From Epiperipatus broadwayi (Eukaryota; Onychophora; Udeonychophora; Euonychophora; Peripatidae): a DNA stretch of 64,000 nt. Shown here one piece after another: positions 47,196 to 57,329 of this stretch. The notes under the pieces are model-generated. The model saw only the letters and a program-made list of their open reading frames with translations. It did not search any database and had not been told where the DNA came from. The stretch covers positions 124,001-188,000 of the forward strand of contig JAQFVV010012970.1 in assembly GCA_028023455.1 (NCBI GenBank), in the 5' to 3' direction. Made by a program: the position numbers and the translations under genes. How positions within the stretch are numbered: position 1 is the first letter of the stretch; each line of letters begins with the position of its first letter.

Positions 47196-47261
47196 TTAAG
47201 TAGAGGGCCAATAGCTAAAAGAATCAGTTTAAGTAGAGGGCCAATAGCTAAAAGAATCAGT
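47196..47261 (+). repeat. Exact 33-bp tandem duplication
   Basis: TTAAGTAGAGGGCCAATAGC and the 13 bases after it occur twice without change, at 47196 and 47229. Confidence 0.8.
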
Positions 47262-47269
47262 GAAAGGGT

Positions 47270-50200
47270 TAATCATCATCAACCCACAGTTGGGAAGCCA
47301 TTTGCAGTAGTCCTATATATATATATATATATATAAACTTTCAGAGTAATATAACTGAAAATACTTATGAAATCACATGAAACAATCTAGCATAAGAGAT
47401 AGTGGAATAATGTTAATATCCAAACTATTTATTAGATAGCAAAATGAGACTTTTTTTAAAACCATTAGATGTTAATTACATAGTATTTATTGCTTTAATT
47501 ACCACTATATAAATTTTTTTTGTTGGTATAAATATAAACATATATATTTTCAAGTGTTCTATTACTGTTAATCCATGAAAGGTATATGGAATACAAAATG
47601 TATTTTAATATATCCAAACTATAGACAGAAATAGTATAATGATTGTTCAGCCTTCCACAACTTATTAAAAGTGAATAGAAATTACTTTATATTTTATGTG
47701 AAAGTAGTATGAAGAAATATGTCTATATGCAAATGGATGAGGAGATTTAAGCATTTGGTACTTGTAACTCATCTGAAGAATGATGTTATTTGTGAAATGT
47801 GTGTGTAATGGGATAGGGAAGTTGGAGTTGAATGATGATGATGATATGGTGGAATTAATGAGAGATGAACTGATAAAAGCCAAAAAATGTGCATATGTAT
47901 AAATATTCTTATTGAATAGAAGTTATTGCATCAGTGTACACTTCCTGTTACCTTGACTTTTTATCCAGAATTATTGAATCAAAGGAACTTTTTCATCTTT
48001 GTAAGTAAGTAGAGTTTTAGTCAAAATAAATAGCTCCTAGTAAGATATTCAATGACCAGTAAGAGGCTGTTTTACAAAAAGTTGTTAATTTAGTGAGTAT
48101 TTTTTTATGTATTTGCCCTTTTTTCTTTATGGAAGCTTGCTGGAAAACTTTTTTACTTTTGTAGTGGGCCATTTTAAAAGTGCTTTTTCACCTACTTGCC
48201 CATGAGTGTAATGTAAATGTTGAGGTTTATTTTCCCTATGCATTATTGTCTTTAAAAACTTATCACAAATATAATTTATTTAATTTTATTTAGTCCATTG
48301 CCATGAAAAGTTAATTAAACAATATTTCTTTATTTTCTCACAACTAAGTAATTCGTTTTCTAAGTTTGCACATTTCTATTCTTATTTAGAATTTATATCT
48401 TGAAACCTTCGCGTTTAACTTTGAAAAAGTTGATTTAAAATGGTCTATTAAAAAGAATGTTTAGCATTCATACACTTATACAGTCTGATTTTTATAAAAA
48501 AAATGTATATTTATAATATAAGCATTAACTTTGACTAGCTTATTACAATTCAATGCCTATCACTATCATACTATAAGTATAGGGCAATTTTCAAAGAATA
48601 TCTGCTACTATTCCAACTCATTAGAAGATTAAAAAATAATCAAGTGATCAGAAGTTCTTATGATGTTTGAGAATCAGAAATGACAACAGAACCATGATCT
48701 TTGAATCTTGAGTTCAAATCTGCACCAACCACAAGGTCAGAAAAAAAAGAGAGAGAAAAAAATTGCATTGTTTATTTCTTGTAAAGTTATAAGAAGTTTA
48801 ACTACTAGAAATGGCTGAGCTCCAATCTATGGACCTTAAGTTCCATAGATTGTCAATTAAATAGTAAAGACTAAGACTAGATGAATAATTGGGTTCAGAG
48901 TGGTTCAGTATTTAATAAAATGAACTTGGGCTTTTTTGAATCGTTTTTTGTCATCTGAAAATTTTTCTGCTTTGCTTCCAGCTTGAACTCTAGGTTGTAA
49001 ACATAACAGGCAACAACTTTAACCACTATCTCATGTGATTCTTTGTTTATGTACAGTATTTTATAAATCCACCATTTGAGAAAAAAACATATTTAAATGA
49101 TTAAACACTTAACAAAGACACTTTATGGAATATCAACTATAATACAAAAATCCAGCCTATTAGTTATGTTGTTATTCTCAACGGATTTTTAAGATCAACT
49201 GAGCGATATATTCTATATGAATTCAATTTTTTTAAATATTAGCAATGCACACTTTAATAGAACTTTGTATTTTTGGATCAATGCATTTACTCATTATGAT
49301 AAAAAAATTGCAATATAGGTTACTTGTATACAACAGATATATTTCTTAGCAATATATATTGAAATGCAAAAAAAGAGAACACATTTGTTATTATACATGA
49401 TTTTTTTTATTTATTTTTAGTTATTGTCTATAAATTATTAAACAAAGAAATATAAAAATTATACAGTTTTTTTTTTCAATGTAGATATTGAAACCAATAA
49501 ATCATCACGTGATATCAGCTGACACAACGCTATTCAGCAGTATTTTTTTTCTCACTATTATGATAGAATCTAGTGCAAGCTTTAGAAATTATCAGATACC
49601 ATATGGTAGCATTATTTTTCTGGTTTTGCAATAATTATTTAACAGCAAAATGGGACCTAAGACATCAATTTATTAATTCACAAAAAAATCTTAAGATAGG
49701 AGCAAGTTCCAAAGGTTTTTTTATTACAATTGAACCAAAGAAATACACATCACATATAAGTTCTAGTTTTGTTTGCATAAGATTGTCACCCGGTTTTGAG
49801 TCTATTCATTCCTTTGTTAGACTTTGAAATTGGAAAAAAACTATTTTTCATAGTTTGTTTACATATTTATGATTATTTTTCTAAAAACATTTGTTTAGTA
49901 TTTATTTTTTTAGAAAATTAATGTAATTAGTTTGCGATTTTATTACAAAATATTCACTTTTAGAAGAAGGCAAAAAGAGAAATCAATAATGTCTGGTTTC
50001 AAATTGTAATTAGCTGACAACAAACACTATCATCTTCATTATAGCCGATATATTTTTGATGTACTTTAAAAATCATGAATCAAACTTTAACGTTGACATA
50101 AAGTTTTGTTGGCACTTTTTACTAGTGATCACTTGTAATTGTCCAACGATATTACATATTTCTCTTTATTATTATTTTTTCTATATTTTCAAAGATAAAA

Positions 50201-50980
50201 CAATATTTTATAGAATAATTTTGATTTGTAAACATACATTTTAATACTTCAAAACTTCTGAAGATATAACAAAGAATAAAGCTAAATTTGATCAAGTAAA
50301 AAATTGGAAGTTTATTTGAATTTGTTTCCAAGGGTAACAACTAAAATATCATCAAGGGTAATATTTGTGCATGTAAAAAATTAGTAATGTTGAAAAAATA
50401 GTAGAAAAAATATAAATAAGCTCTAAAAATGCAATAATGTCTAACGTTTTACTCCATGTTGATCATTGTATAAAGGCTTATATTCATTGTGTAATTTAAG
50501 CCAGAACATTTGTTAACATTTTTCTTTTCAACCAAATAGTATTTGTCAATATAGTAATTCATTATTTTTTATTTTTAAAAATTTAACCAGAATTTTATTT
50601 TTTTAATCTCAAGCAATATTTATTTAGCTTTCAATTTCTGCTTTTATGACACATAACTATAATTACTGTAATATAGCACACAGGAGAATATTTTTAAAAT
50701 ATATATTATAAAATTTTTACTGCTAATGAGAGAAAAAGTGACCAACATTGATAACTACGTCTTGTGCAGAAAACATATTTTATTCCTAATATTACAAGTT
50801 TAACAAGACATCATATGACTTTAGCTTCCACTAGATGGTGCAAATGTTATGAGATTAGAAGAGTTTGCTATTCTAGTATTCATAGTATATCTTTGCATTT
50901 ATTATATAAATATTAATTTACTGAGGAAAAGTGTTTGTTCTTATTTATTTTAGAAGTTTTTGTTGTAATATATAGGGTAT
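47270..50980. other. Non-coding stretch
   Basis: A family B short-body fragment near 47655-47720 (TTAAAAGTGAATAGAAATTA) is followed by a GATGAT run at 47835. A tRNA-like GAGTTCAAATCTGCACC lies at 48710. The 84-codon ORF at 49573 has somewhat mixed composition but no motif or splice pair. Confidence 0.4.
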
Positions 50981-50984
50981 ATGA

Positions 50985-51420
50985 GCACAGACTTTCACAC
51001 AACCCACCACTCTCCACTCACACATATATGTTGAAAAAATAAATAATTACCAATATATGTATTTCATGCTAAACCAACAATTATCAGTTGGTCCAGATTA
51101 TCATCTCTACACATATACACTATAAGTGCTCAGATATATATATTAAGATAGACAATCTTCATACTTTAATGGTCAGGCTTCAATCTACTCCACACTCCAA
51201 CTTTTCAACTGTCCATCCAATTGAAAATCTGATGATGGAATGTTCAAAGGCCAACCTGAGGCTGAGATTCTTGTCACACCCATGTTGACTTTAGGTCAAT
51301 CTGAATCCCACATGTACAGGACATAATCCATTTAATACATATGCAAGGATGGGCAGACATCTCTACAATGTAACAACTGAAACATAGGCTTAAGTTTTTG
51401 TTGTACTAAATTTCATGGTA
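50985..51420 (-). repeat. Family B long-body unit (minus strand)
   Basis: Minus-strand hammerhead relic at 51050-51099. On its plus-strand right it is followed by AGGCTTCAATCTACTCC, CAACTTTTCAACTGTCCATC, ATCTGATGATGGAA and TGTTGACTTTAGGTCAATCT, which match the body at 26700-26860. The 66-codon ORF here is repeat-derived. Confidence 0.55.
51050..51099 (-). ncRNA. Family B hammerhead motif (minus strand)
   Basis: Minus strand: AATCTGGACCAA, CTGATAA, a mutated stem II (TTGTTGGTTTAGCAT), GAAATACATATA, then TTGG. CCAA/TTGG still pair. G8 of the core is lost. Confidence 0.5.
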
Positions 51421-51659
51421 TTTGTTTTATCAATCAAATGTTTCCATAATATTCTTTATGCAGATATATGTTTTAATGCTTCATGTTTTTTTATTCCATC
51501 TCAGTCCTTACAATTTTATATTTCTAGAAATTATAATTAATGCTGACTTCTATATTTTAAACAGCTGTTTATAGATATTGGAAAACTCATTACTACTGTC
51601 TTTCCAAGAGTCATTTAGACATATAATCTGTAAATAACAAAAAAAGTATGTCAATGTGT

Positions 51660-51785
51660 TAAAACCACTATAACATTACATGATCACCATTTTTTATGCT
51701 TGAACAAATCTTTTTGCATCCTTTAATTACTAAGGCTTGCAGTAGGTGGCACTAGTGTGTGGAGAGTTTGACACTGTATTAATGT
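51660..51785 (+). repeat. Family A terminal fragment
   Basis: Only the joint (CATGATCACCATTTTTTATG) and the 3' edge (AAGGCTTGCAGTAGGTGGCA, GTGTGGAGAGTTTGACACTG) remain. No ribozyme. Confidence 0.45.
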
Positions 51786-51859
51786 ATTAAACAAAATATT
51801 TTATACAATAAGTTTTTTCTGTTTGACACATTACTATACACATTTCTGTTATCTACAAA

Positions 51860-52260
51860 TTAATTTGTAACTGAAGTTTAAAGTTTATATCTGGACTAGG
51901 AATAATATAATCTTTAGTTTAATAATAATCATTAATGTGTTTATCTGAAGTGTATAATGTCAAAATTATAAGTTCAGAAAGTTTGAAAAACTTCTGAGTC
52001 AAATTTTAATTTGTACTTTAAAACATCTACTAGTGAATGTGTGTTGTGTAGAGTAATCGATTTCCACAATATTATACATATATATAATATTTAAATACAT
52101 GTAGACTGTCTATAATAAATTTAATATAATTATAAGGGACTTGAACTCAGTCTTTCAAACTCCCATAGCTATACAATCCATCTTATAGAACTGATACATA
52201 TGACTGCATCACTTTTCATCTTCATGTGTATGTGGTTATGTGTATCATATATGGAGAGTT
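51860..52260 (+). repeat. Family B tail and body fragment, interrupted by family A
   Basis: Tail (AACTGAAGTTTAAAGTTTAT to AGTTCAGAAAGTTTGA) at 51865-51990. Then a minus-oriented body end (GACTTGAACTCAGTCTTTCA to TGTGGTTATGTGTATCATAT) at 52138-52250. The matching mirror segment resumes at 52790-52850, so a family A unit sits between the arms of a family B inverted repeat. Confidence 0.5.
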
Positions 52261-52280
52261 TTGCCTGTTTTAATAAGTCA

Positions 52281-52704
52281 TTAAAACAGGCAAAACTCAC
52301 TATACGTATTGCGTAATAGGATAGTGGTGGCTATGGTTATTAATAAATCAAAGACACCACAATGTATGGGTACTGAACTGGGTTCAGACCCATATGACTA
52401 TATAAGCTAATGGGCTTGGATTGAAAACATTAAGGTGTTTTCAGTTTAAGACTCATAGTTTTGTAGTTAAATGGAGATAAAAGATGGTTGCTGGAGGGAG
52501 GGTTGCATTGGATCCTAAGATCTAGGTGCAGTGCTCTCAGATCCAAGGCTCCTCATTGATGAAGGCCACAAGCCAGAAATTAGGCTGGGGATATTGGATG
52601 AGTAGGCACTAGATGGAGATTTTATGCACAAGCCTTCTGGCATCCATTGATTACTCTAGATTGCTGTGTGTGGCAATATGTATAGTGAGTTTTGCCTGTT
52701 TTAA
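52281..52704 (+). repeat. Family A full-length unit with 32-bp terminal inverted repeats
   Basis: Begins TTAAAACAGGCAAAACTC and ends GAGTTTTGCCTGTTTTAA. The 32-base termini match with one difference. It contains the full plus-order landmark series and the ribozyme at 52550. Upstream, 52253-52275 holds another copy of the edge in opposite orientation, so two unit ends meet across TAAGTCA. The unit has landed inside a family B inverted repeat. Confidence 0.65.
52550..52591 (+). ncRNA. Hammerhead motif, family A
   Basis: TCCTCA pairs with TGGGGA (52586-52591). The core is TTGATGA (C3 changed). Stem II GGC/GCC is intact with loop CACAA. GAAA is 52576-52579, then a degraded stem III and C52585. 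Stem II differs from the AGC/GCT copies at both paired positions, a compensatory change. Confidence 0.55.
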
Positions 52705-52784
52705 CAACAGTTATACATGAGAATAAGAAGTGGTGGTAATGTGATGTTTATTGGCTTAATAACAGTCATGTGTATCAATTATAT

Positions 52785-52860
52785 GAGATGGATTGTGTAG
52801 CTGTGGGAGTTTGAAAGTCTGAACTCAAATCCCTTATTTACATATACATAAGGCATTTAA
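52785..52860 (+). repeat. Family B body end, plus arm
   Basis: GTCATGTGTATCAATTATA, GAGATGGATTGTGTAGCTGT, GGGAGTTTGAAAGTCTGAA and CTCAAATCCC mirror 52138-52210. Together the two form arms around the family A insertion. Confidence 0.5.
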
Positions 52861-52974
52861 CACAATAGCTATTCAGAGACTTTATACTACTGAATGAAGT
52901 ATGGAAATGTATATTTTAAATAGCAAGAGATTCAAAATGAATTACACTAACGAGAGAATAAACAAATATCACTG

Positions 52975-53150
52975 GCATTGTTGAAATAATTTAGAAATTG
53001 AAATGGTACTAAGCTGGACATTTTTAGAAGAAATATTGATAGGTGATTTGTGGTCGAAGTAAGGAAGTTTGTCAGTTGATTGTTGGGAAGAGAAAATAGG
53101 AATTGCAAAAATTGGATTAAACTTGGGGAAACTTGTACACTGCAATAGAC
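52975..53150 (+). pseudogene. Decayed RTE-type LINE 3' end
   Basis: A frame-broken relative of the LINE at 31.0-31.3 kb. Around 52993-53020 the reading is close to LKW..GH, and at about 53113-53150 the string NWIKLGETCTLQ matches RRWIELGEIFILH of the intact copy. Several frameshifts lie between, so it is non-functional. Overlapping ORFs on both strands here are by-products of the decay. Confidence 0.6.
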
Positions 53151-54007
53151 CGATAAGGATTGAAAATAATGATGCAGGTACAGTACAATCAAATAATGAT
53201 GTGAATGCTATGGTAATCATTAAATTATCCTTTACTCACAATTTGAGTGACATTTATTTCATTGTTACTTGGTTATATCTGCCTATGGATACAAGACATT
53301 GAACACACTGGTTCTTATCCAATCAGTGAAGTTAAGTAAAGTTAGTACTTAAATGATTCACTGTCTGAGAACACTGTGTAATCAGCCTGATTTTTGTTCT
53401 GCATGGTTTTAAGCAGTGGTAAAGTAGAGTAAGATCCACGAATCCATTCCAATTGTAGCATTTCCGGTGCTCGCACTTTTTATGTATGTTATCTGCCATT
53501 CTACAACTTTGTTTATAGTTCTAGTTTAACTTTAGAAATGATATAATAAAGTACGTAATATATATATATTTCCAGTCGCTATTTAGCAATTAAAACTTAT
53601 AGCGTTTTTAAGTATTCTGATGAATTATGGATCTTTTTTTTTTTTTTTTTGCTGAGAGTAATCAGTGGAAACATGAAATCTCTCTGTAGCTAATCATCAT
53701 ATATATTAATTAAAAGATTTTCTGGCTTGAGAACGAATGAATCAGCTTTCTGATTTTTTGCTATTAATGTTATTTATTTACATTAAAAAAAAAAGATTTG
53801 AGAATCAGATAATAAATGAAATTGTCTTTATCTCAAAAGTAACTTAACGATTACAAGACACATTATTTTTTAAAAATTACCATAAATAATTATGCAAAAT
53901 AACATTTGCATTAGCAGTGTCGTAATGCTTACATGTACAATACAGATGTAAAGAATTTTATCTCACTGAAGTAATAAAAATTTTTTAATTGTGATTAGAA
54001 ATATAAT

Positions 54008-54083
54008 CAACCCCTGCCCTAAAACATAATAAAGGGTTATATATAGAAATATAATCTATTATTATTTTTAGGGCAGGGGTTGA
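54008..54083. repeat. GC-rich hairpin, about 26-base arms
   Basis: ATCAACCCCTGCCCTAAAA (54008-54026) pairs with TTTTTAGGGCAGGGGTTGAT (54064-54083). The pairing extends weakly inward over ATAATA/TATTAT. The G+C-rich arms stand out in the AT background. Confidence 0.7.
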
Positions 54084-54437
54084 TAATGGGGAGAGGGACC
54101 AAGAATAATTTTTGATAGACTATTGACTGAAGAGTTTTCATTCTATGGGAGTAAATATATATATATATAATCAGAAATTATTGCTTTATTTTTAATTTTT
54201 AGTTTGAAAATTTACTGCATATTTTAGAAATATAACAGACCATGAGACGAAATATTTTTAAGTTTTATTACATTTCATGCTAAAAAATGCTTATTTAATA
54301 TGAATTATGGGGGGGGGTCCCCCACTATTTTATAATGTTAAATAACGAATTATTTAAAATCGAGTTTAGTTTACTAGATCAAAATTATTCTACACGAATA
54401 AAGCGTGATAAACAGAGCAGCCAAAATTCACAAAACA

Positions 54438-54717
54438 TTAATTATAAACAACAATTTGCCAAGCACTTTCGTACTTTATACCAGAATCATGGCGACATAT
54501 TGGAACTGAATAGTTAATATTCCAGTGCTTTCTCAGTGGAACACTAGTGTTATGCTGATTGATAATGTTTTTAGACTTTGCAATAAACCAAGCCTCTTTC
54601 AACTTCCTTTTCCTATCATTTGACTCATTGCACACAGTAGTAATATTTTGAGGATAAAACTCATGACCACAATTACTTTCATGATTTGAAAAAACAGAAT
54701 TGACCTGAAAATCACTT
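54438..54717 (-). pseudogene. Penelope-like element C-terminal tail after a frameshift
   Basis: After a one-base shift near 54717-54710 the nuclease reading continues. A segment with SNHESNCGHEF resembles the H/E/N block that follows the GIY-YIG core in these elements. Then comes RKRKLKEAWFIAKSKNIINQ, a typical closing helix (R...EAxxI...N..N). The remaining 20 or so residues to the stop at 54438 show no further motif. The opening codon of the longest ORF here is GTG and is not a real start; this is an internal portion of the element protein. Confidence 0.7.
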
Positions 54718-55060
54718 TTAGATTTTTTTGTACTGATAAATATGCTGTTGCAATCGCATTAAAACATTCGCCTTTGTTTCACCATAATAAATAGCATTAC
54801 AACCAATTTTTTTGCAAGAAATGGAATAAACCACTTCATACTTATTTATTTCTTCCACATTATCCTTTGAATTGTTTATTAATATATTTAAACACAAAGG
54901 GGAATGGAATCCTATATTATAATCTTCACCTATAATATTTTTTAATTTCTTACTTATAGATGGCACATAAGCTAAAGAAAACCACTTTTTGACTGTTTCA
55001 TTATCTACATCCAGTTTATGTTGCAATTCATGATTCTGGTATGTTAATGTCTTAAAATTT
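54718..55060 (-). pseudogene. Penelope-like element linker and GIY-YIG endonuclease fragment
   Basis: A minus-strand frame of about 102 codons carries the C-terminal module typical of Penelope-like elements. It begins with the linker (WFSLAYVPSISKKLKNI) and is followed by VVYSISC, then a cysteine spacing and AIYYGETKANVLMRLQQH. The last stretch matches the GIY-YIG nuclease pattern (VYxIxC...YxGxTxxxLxxRxxxH), including the Y-x-G-x-T turn, a catalytic-type Arg and a His. The family uses this nuclease to nick target DNA. The frame stops at 54718 and coding continues in another frame, so there is at least one frameshift. The coding strand opens without any RT upstream, so the copy is 5'-truncated. 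Confidence 0.8.
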
Positions 55061-55773
55061 TTGTGGTAAATAGCTATTTAAACTATGCTAACATGTGTTG
55101 CTTCAACAATGCTTATGCAGACAGTTTGGAGAAAGAACAGTCGCTTTTTTACTAGAATACATTGTGTATTTTAATATCTTGTAAATAAATAAATATATGC
55201 AAATATGTAATATTAAAATTTACATACATTTTCTGTATTGAATGCAGTGCAAAAAATCTTTTAAATTTCTTATGCAGAATATTTTAAGCTAAGAATAAAT
55301 TGACTTAATAAATAAATCCTTAATTCTTTAGCTTAGCTACTCTAATGTCACCTATGGTAAAAATGAGTAATCAGTGATCACCAGATGTATGTCCCCATAA
55401 CTGAGCTGTTTCTAACTTTAGTTTTTAGCATTGATATACTTCTAGTAAGACATTTAACTTCATTTTATTATTCATGCTAAAATCCTGAGATTCAAATACC
55501 TTAAACTTTAGCCAAACATACCTTTTTCAACAGTTATGTAGATGCTTTATATTACTAAGAACAAGAAATTACTTTTCTTAGCATATACAATATATGTTAA
55601 AATATAAGCAGTATTATGTTTTAATATCATCTATAATAAACTTTATTAGTTGTTACCAAATGATAATGACATTTAAATCTCATCTCAGATGCAATTTTTA
55701 GCTTTTTCCTTTATTAATATGGCTTGCAGAAACCAGTTTGGTGTTAGGATTTAAAATGGTTTCCATCTGGTAA

Positions 55774-56005
55774 TTACTGATTTCTAAAGCTCAGTATAGA
55801 TAGTACTACAGTATATAGCTGATCTCTTTTATAATGAGTTGTGTGACCAGAGTTGTGTTCAATTATCCAGTTATCCAATCTGTCTTTCCATATAGAATTT
55901 AACATATGTAGATGTTTATCCCTTCATACTTGTCTTAGTCTTTCATTTAGTTCCATTAAATATGAAAGTCTGTTAAGATTATTTTTGTCTGCAAAGCATA
56001 TCACT
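55774..56005 (-). pseudogene. Unassigned protein-like segment with one in-frame stop
   Basis: A minus-strand frame reads for about 75 codons with a single internal stop. It shows a protein-like composition rare in this AT-rich DNA: LSYLMELNERLRQV, the stop, then LNSIWKDRLDNWIIEHN and HYKRDQLYTVV. Arg, Asp, Trp and Leu content is far above chance. I do not recognise the family; a decayed retroelement or DNA-transposon protein is the simplest guess. No flanking splice sites or termini were identified. Confidence 0.3.
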
Positions 56006-56341
56006 TAAACTTAGAATAGATCTTTTATGACTTGTTATCTACCTATCTGGATTGCTGGATTTAAATATACCAATACATAACAGTATATTTATAATTCAAT
56101 ACTTCATTTCTTTTCTCTGGGCAATTTTAACTCAATATAAACACATTTTCTGTGTCTATTAAGAATAGATTACATTTTATCCACAAATAATATTCTTAGC
56201 ATGCTTCCAACTATCAAATTGTCATATTAAAACAGAGGCAAAACTCTCCATACAGCAGTGCCACTCAGTGCAAGACAGAGTAATCAATGGATGTAAAAAG
56301 TTTTCTGCATAAAATTACTAACTAGTGCTTGATCATCCAAT

Positions 56342-56385
56342 ATCTTCAGACTAGTTTCTAACTTGTGGTTTTCATTAGTGAAAAA
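56342..56385 (-). ncRNA. Family A hammerhead relic (minus strand)
   Basis: Minus strand: TTTTTCA, CTAATGA (G5 changed), AAACCACAAGTTA, GAAA, ACTAGT, C, TGAAGA. Partner of the plus-strand motif at 56869 in an inverted pair. Confidence 0.45.
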
Positions 56386-56868
56386 CATTGGATCTGAAAG
56401 CACTGGACCTAGACCTTAGGGTCTAATACTACTCTCTCACAGCTATCCTTTATCTTTTTAGTTGACTATAAAGTTATGAGTCGAAAATTGAAAACAATAT
56501 TTTCAATCCAAATTCATTTGCTTATATAGTCATATGAGTGACACTATTGTATGGATAGTTTTGCCTGTTAACAGCTTGAGAAAGCATAAGAAATATTGAT
56601 CATGTGATGTTTACTGGTTTAATACAAATCCTAATCCAATGGGATAATAGTAGCTATGGTTATTAAAGAACCAAACACACCAAAATGTATAGATACATTA
56701 CGGAGTTCAGACTATATGACAGACAAGTGAATGAGCTACAATTGAAAATATTATTGTGCTTTTAATTTTAGACTCATAACTTTATAGTTAACTAAAAAGG
56801 TAAAAGGTGACTTCTAGAGGGTTGCATTAGATCCTAAGATTTATGTTCAGTGTTTTCAGATCCAAGGC

Positions 56869-56910
56869 TTCTCACTGATGAAAGTCACAGGCTAGAAACT
56901 AGTCTGGGGA
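56869..56910 (+). ncRNA. Hammerhead ribozyme, family A (best copy)
   Basis: Stem I is TTCTCA (56869-56874) with TGGGGA (56905-56910). The conserved CTGATGA is 56875-56881. After two A bases, stem II is AGTC/GGCT around ACA, followed by an unpaired A. GAAA is 56895-56898. Stem III is the three-pair palindrome ACTAGT (56898-56903), and C56904 completes a canonical GTC cleavage triplet. The extra unpaired A beside stem II on each side is shared by all family A copies. It is a feature I associate with Penelope pseudo-LTR hammerheads, but its effect on rate is unknown. Confidence 0.65.
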
Positions 56911-57329
56911 TTTTGGATGAGTAGGCACTAGATAGGAATTTTATGCACAAACCTTCTTGCATCTATTGATTCCTCTGGCTTGCACTCAGTGGCACTACTG
57001 TATGGAAAGTTTTGTCTGTTTTAACAGCTTTAGCAAGCATAAGAAATGGTGATCATGTGATGTTTACTGGTTCAAACTGTTACATTCATAGCAATCTAAA
57101 ATCACAGTGTTATTTAAATACTCCCTGCAAAAATATAATATTTTTATATTGCTATCAATATGACTATTTGATAGTTGAAAGCGTGCTCTGCGTATTATGT
57201 GTGGATAAAAAAATTTTTTTTCTTAATAGACACTGTGAACTATTTACATTGAGTATCAATATGTTTGGTAATTTAATGTTTTTAAATAATAAAAAAAAAG
57301 GTTTTTATTATTCTTGAATGTTAGGCCTC

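Larger units (their letters stand above)
56232..57075. repeat. Family A inverted pair
   Basis: A minus-oriented unit (56232-56540) is followed by a plus-oriented edge and joint (56544-56640: GTATGGATAGTTTTGCCTG, GATCATGTGATGTTTACTGG) and a complete plus unit (56640-57075) with the best family A hammerhead (56869). The joint shows how the unit's end connects to its start (ATCCTAATCCAATGGGATAA), implying a circular or tandem precursor. The long ORF at 57012 partly derives from it. Confidence 0.6.

Noticed and set aside
47768-47800. CTGAAGAATGATG ... GAAATG as a hammerhead
   Set aside because: Stem II cannot pair and no stem I was found.
49573-49827. 84-codon ORF as an exon
   Set aside because: Composition is slightly better than background, but there is no acceptor/donor pair and no recognisable homology.
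57012-57317. 101-codon ORF at 57012 as a membrane protein gene
   Set aside because: Its start lies in family A repeat DNA and the rest in AT-rich DNA. There is no supporting motif.
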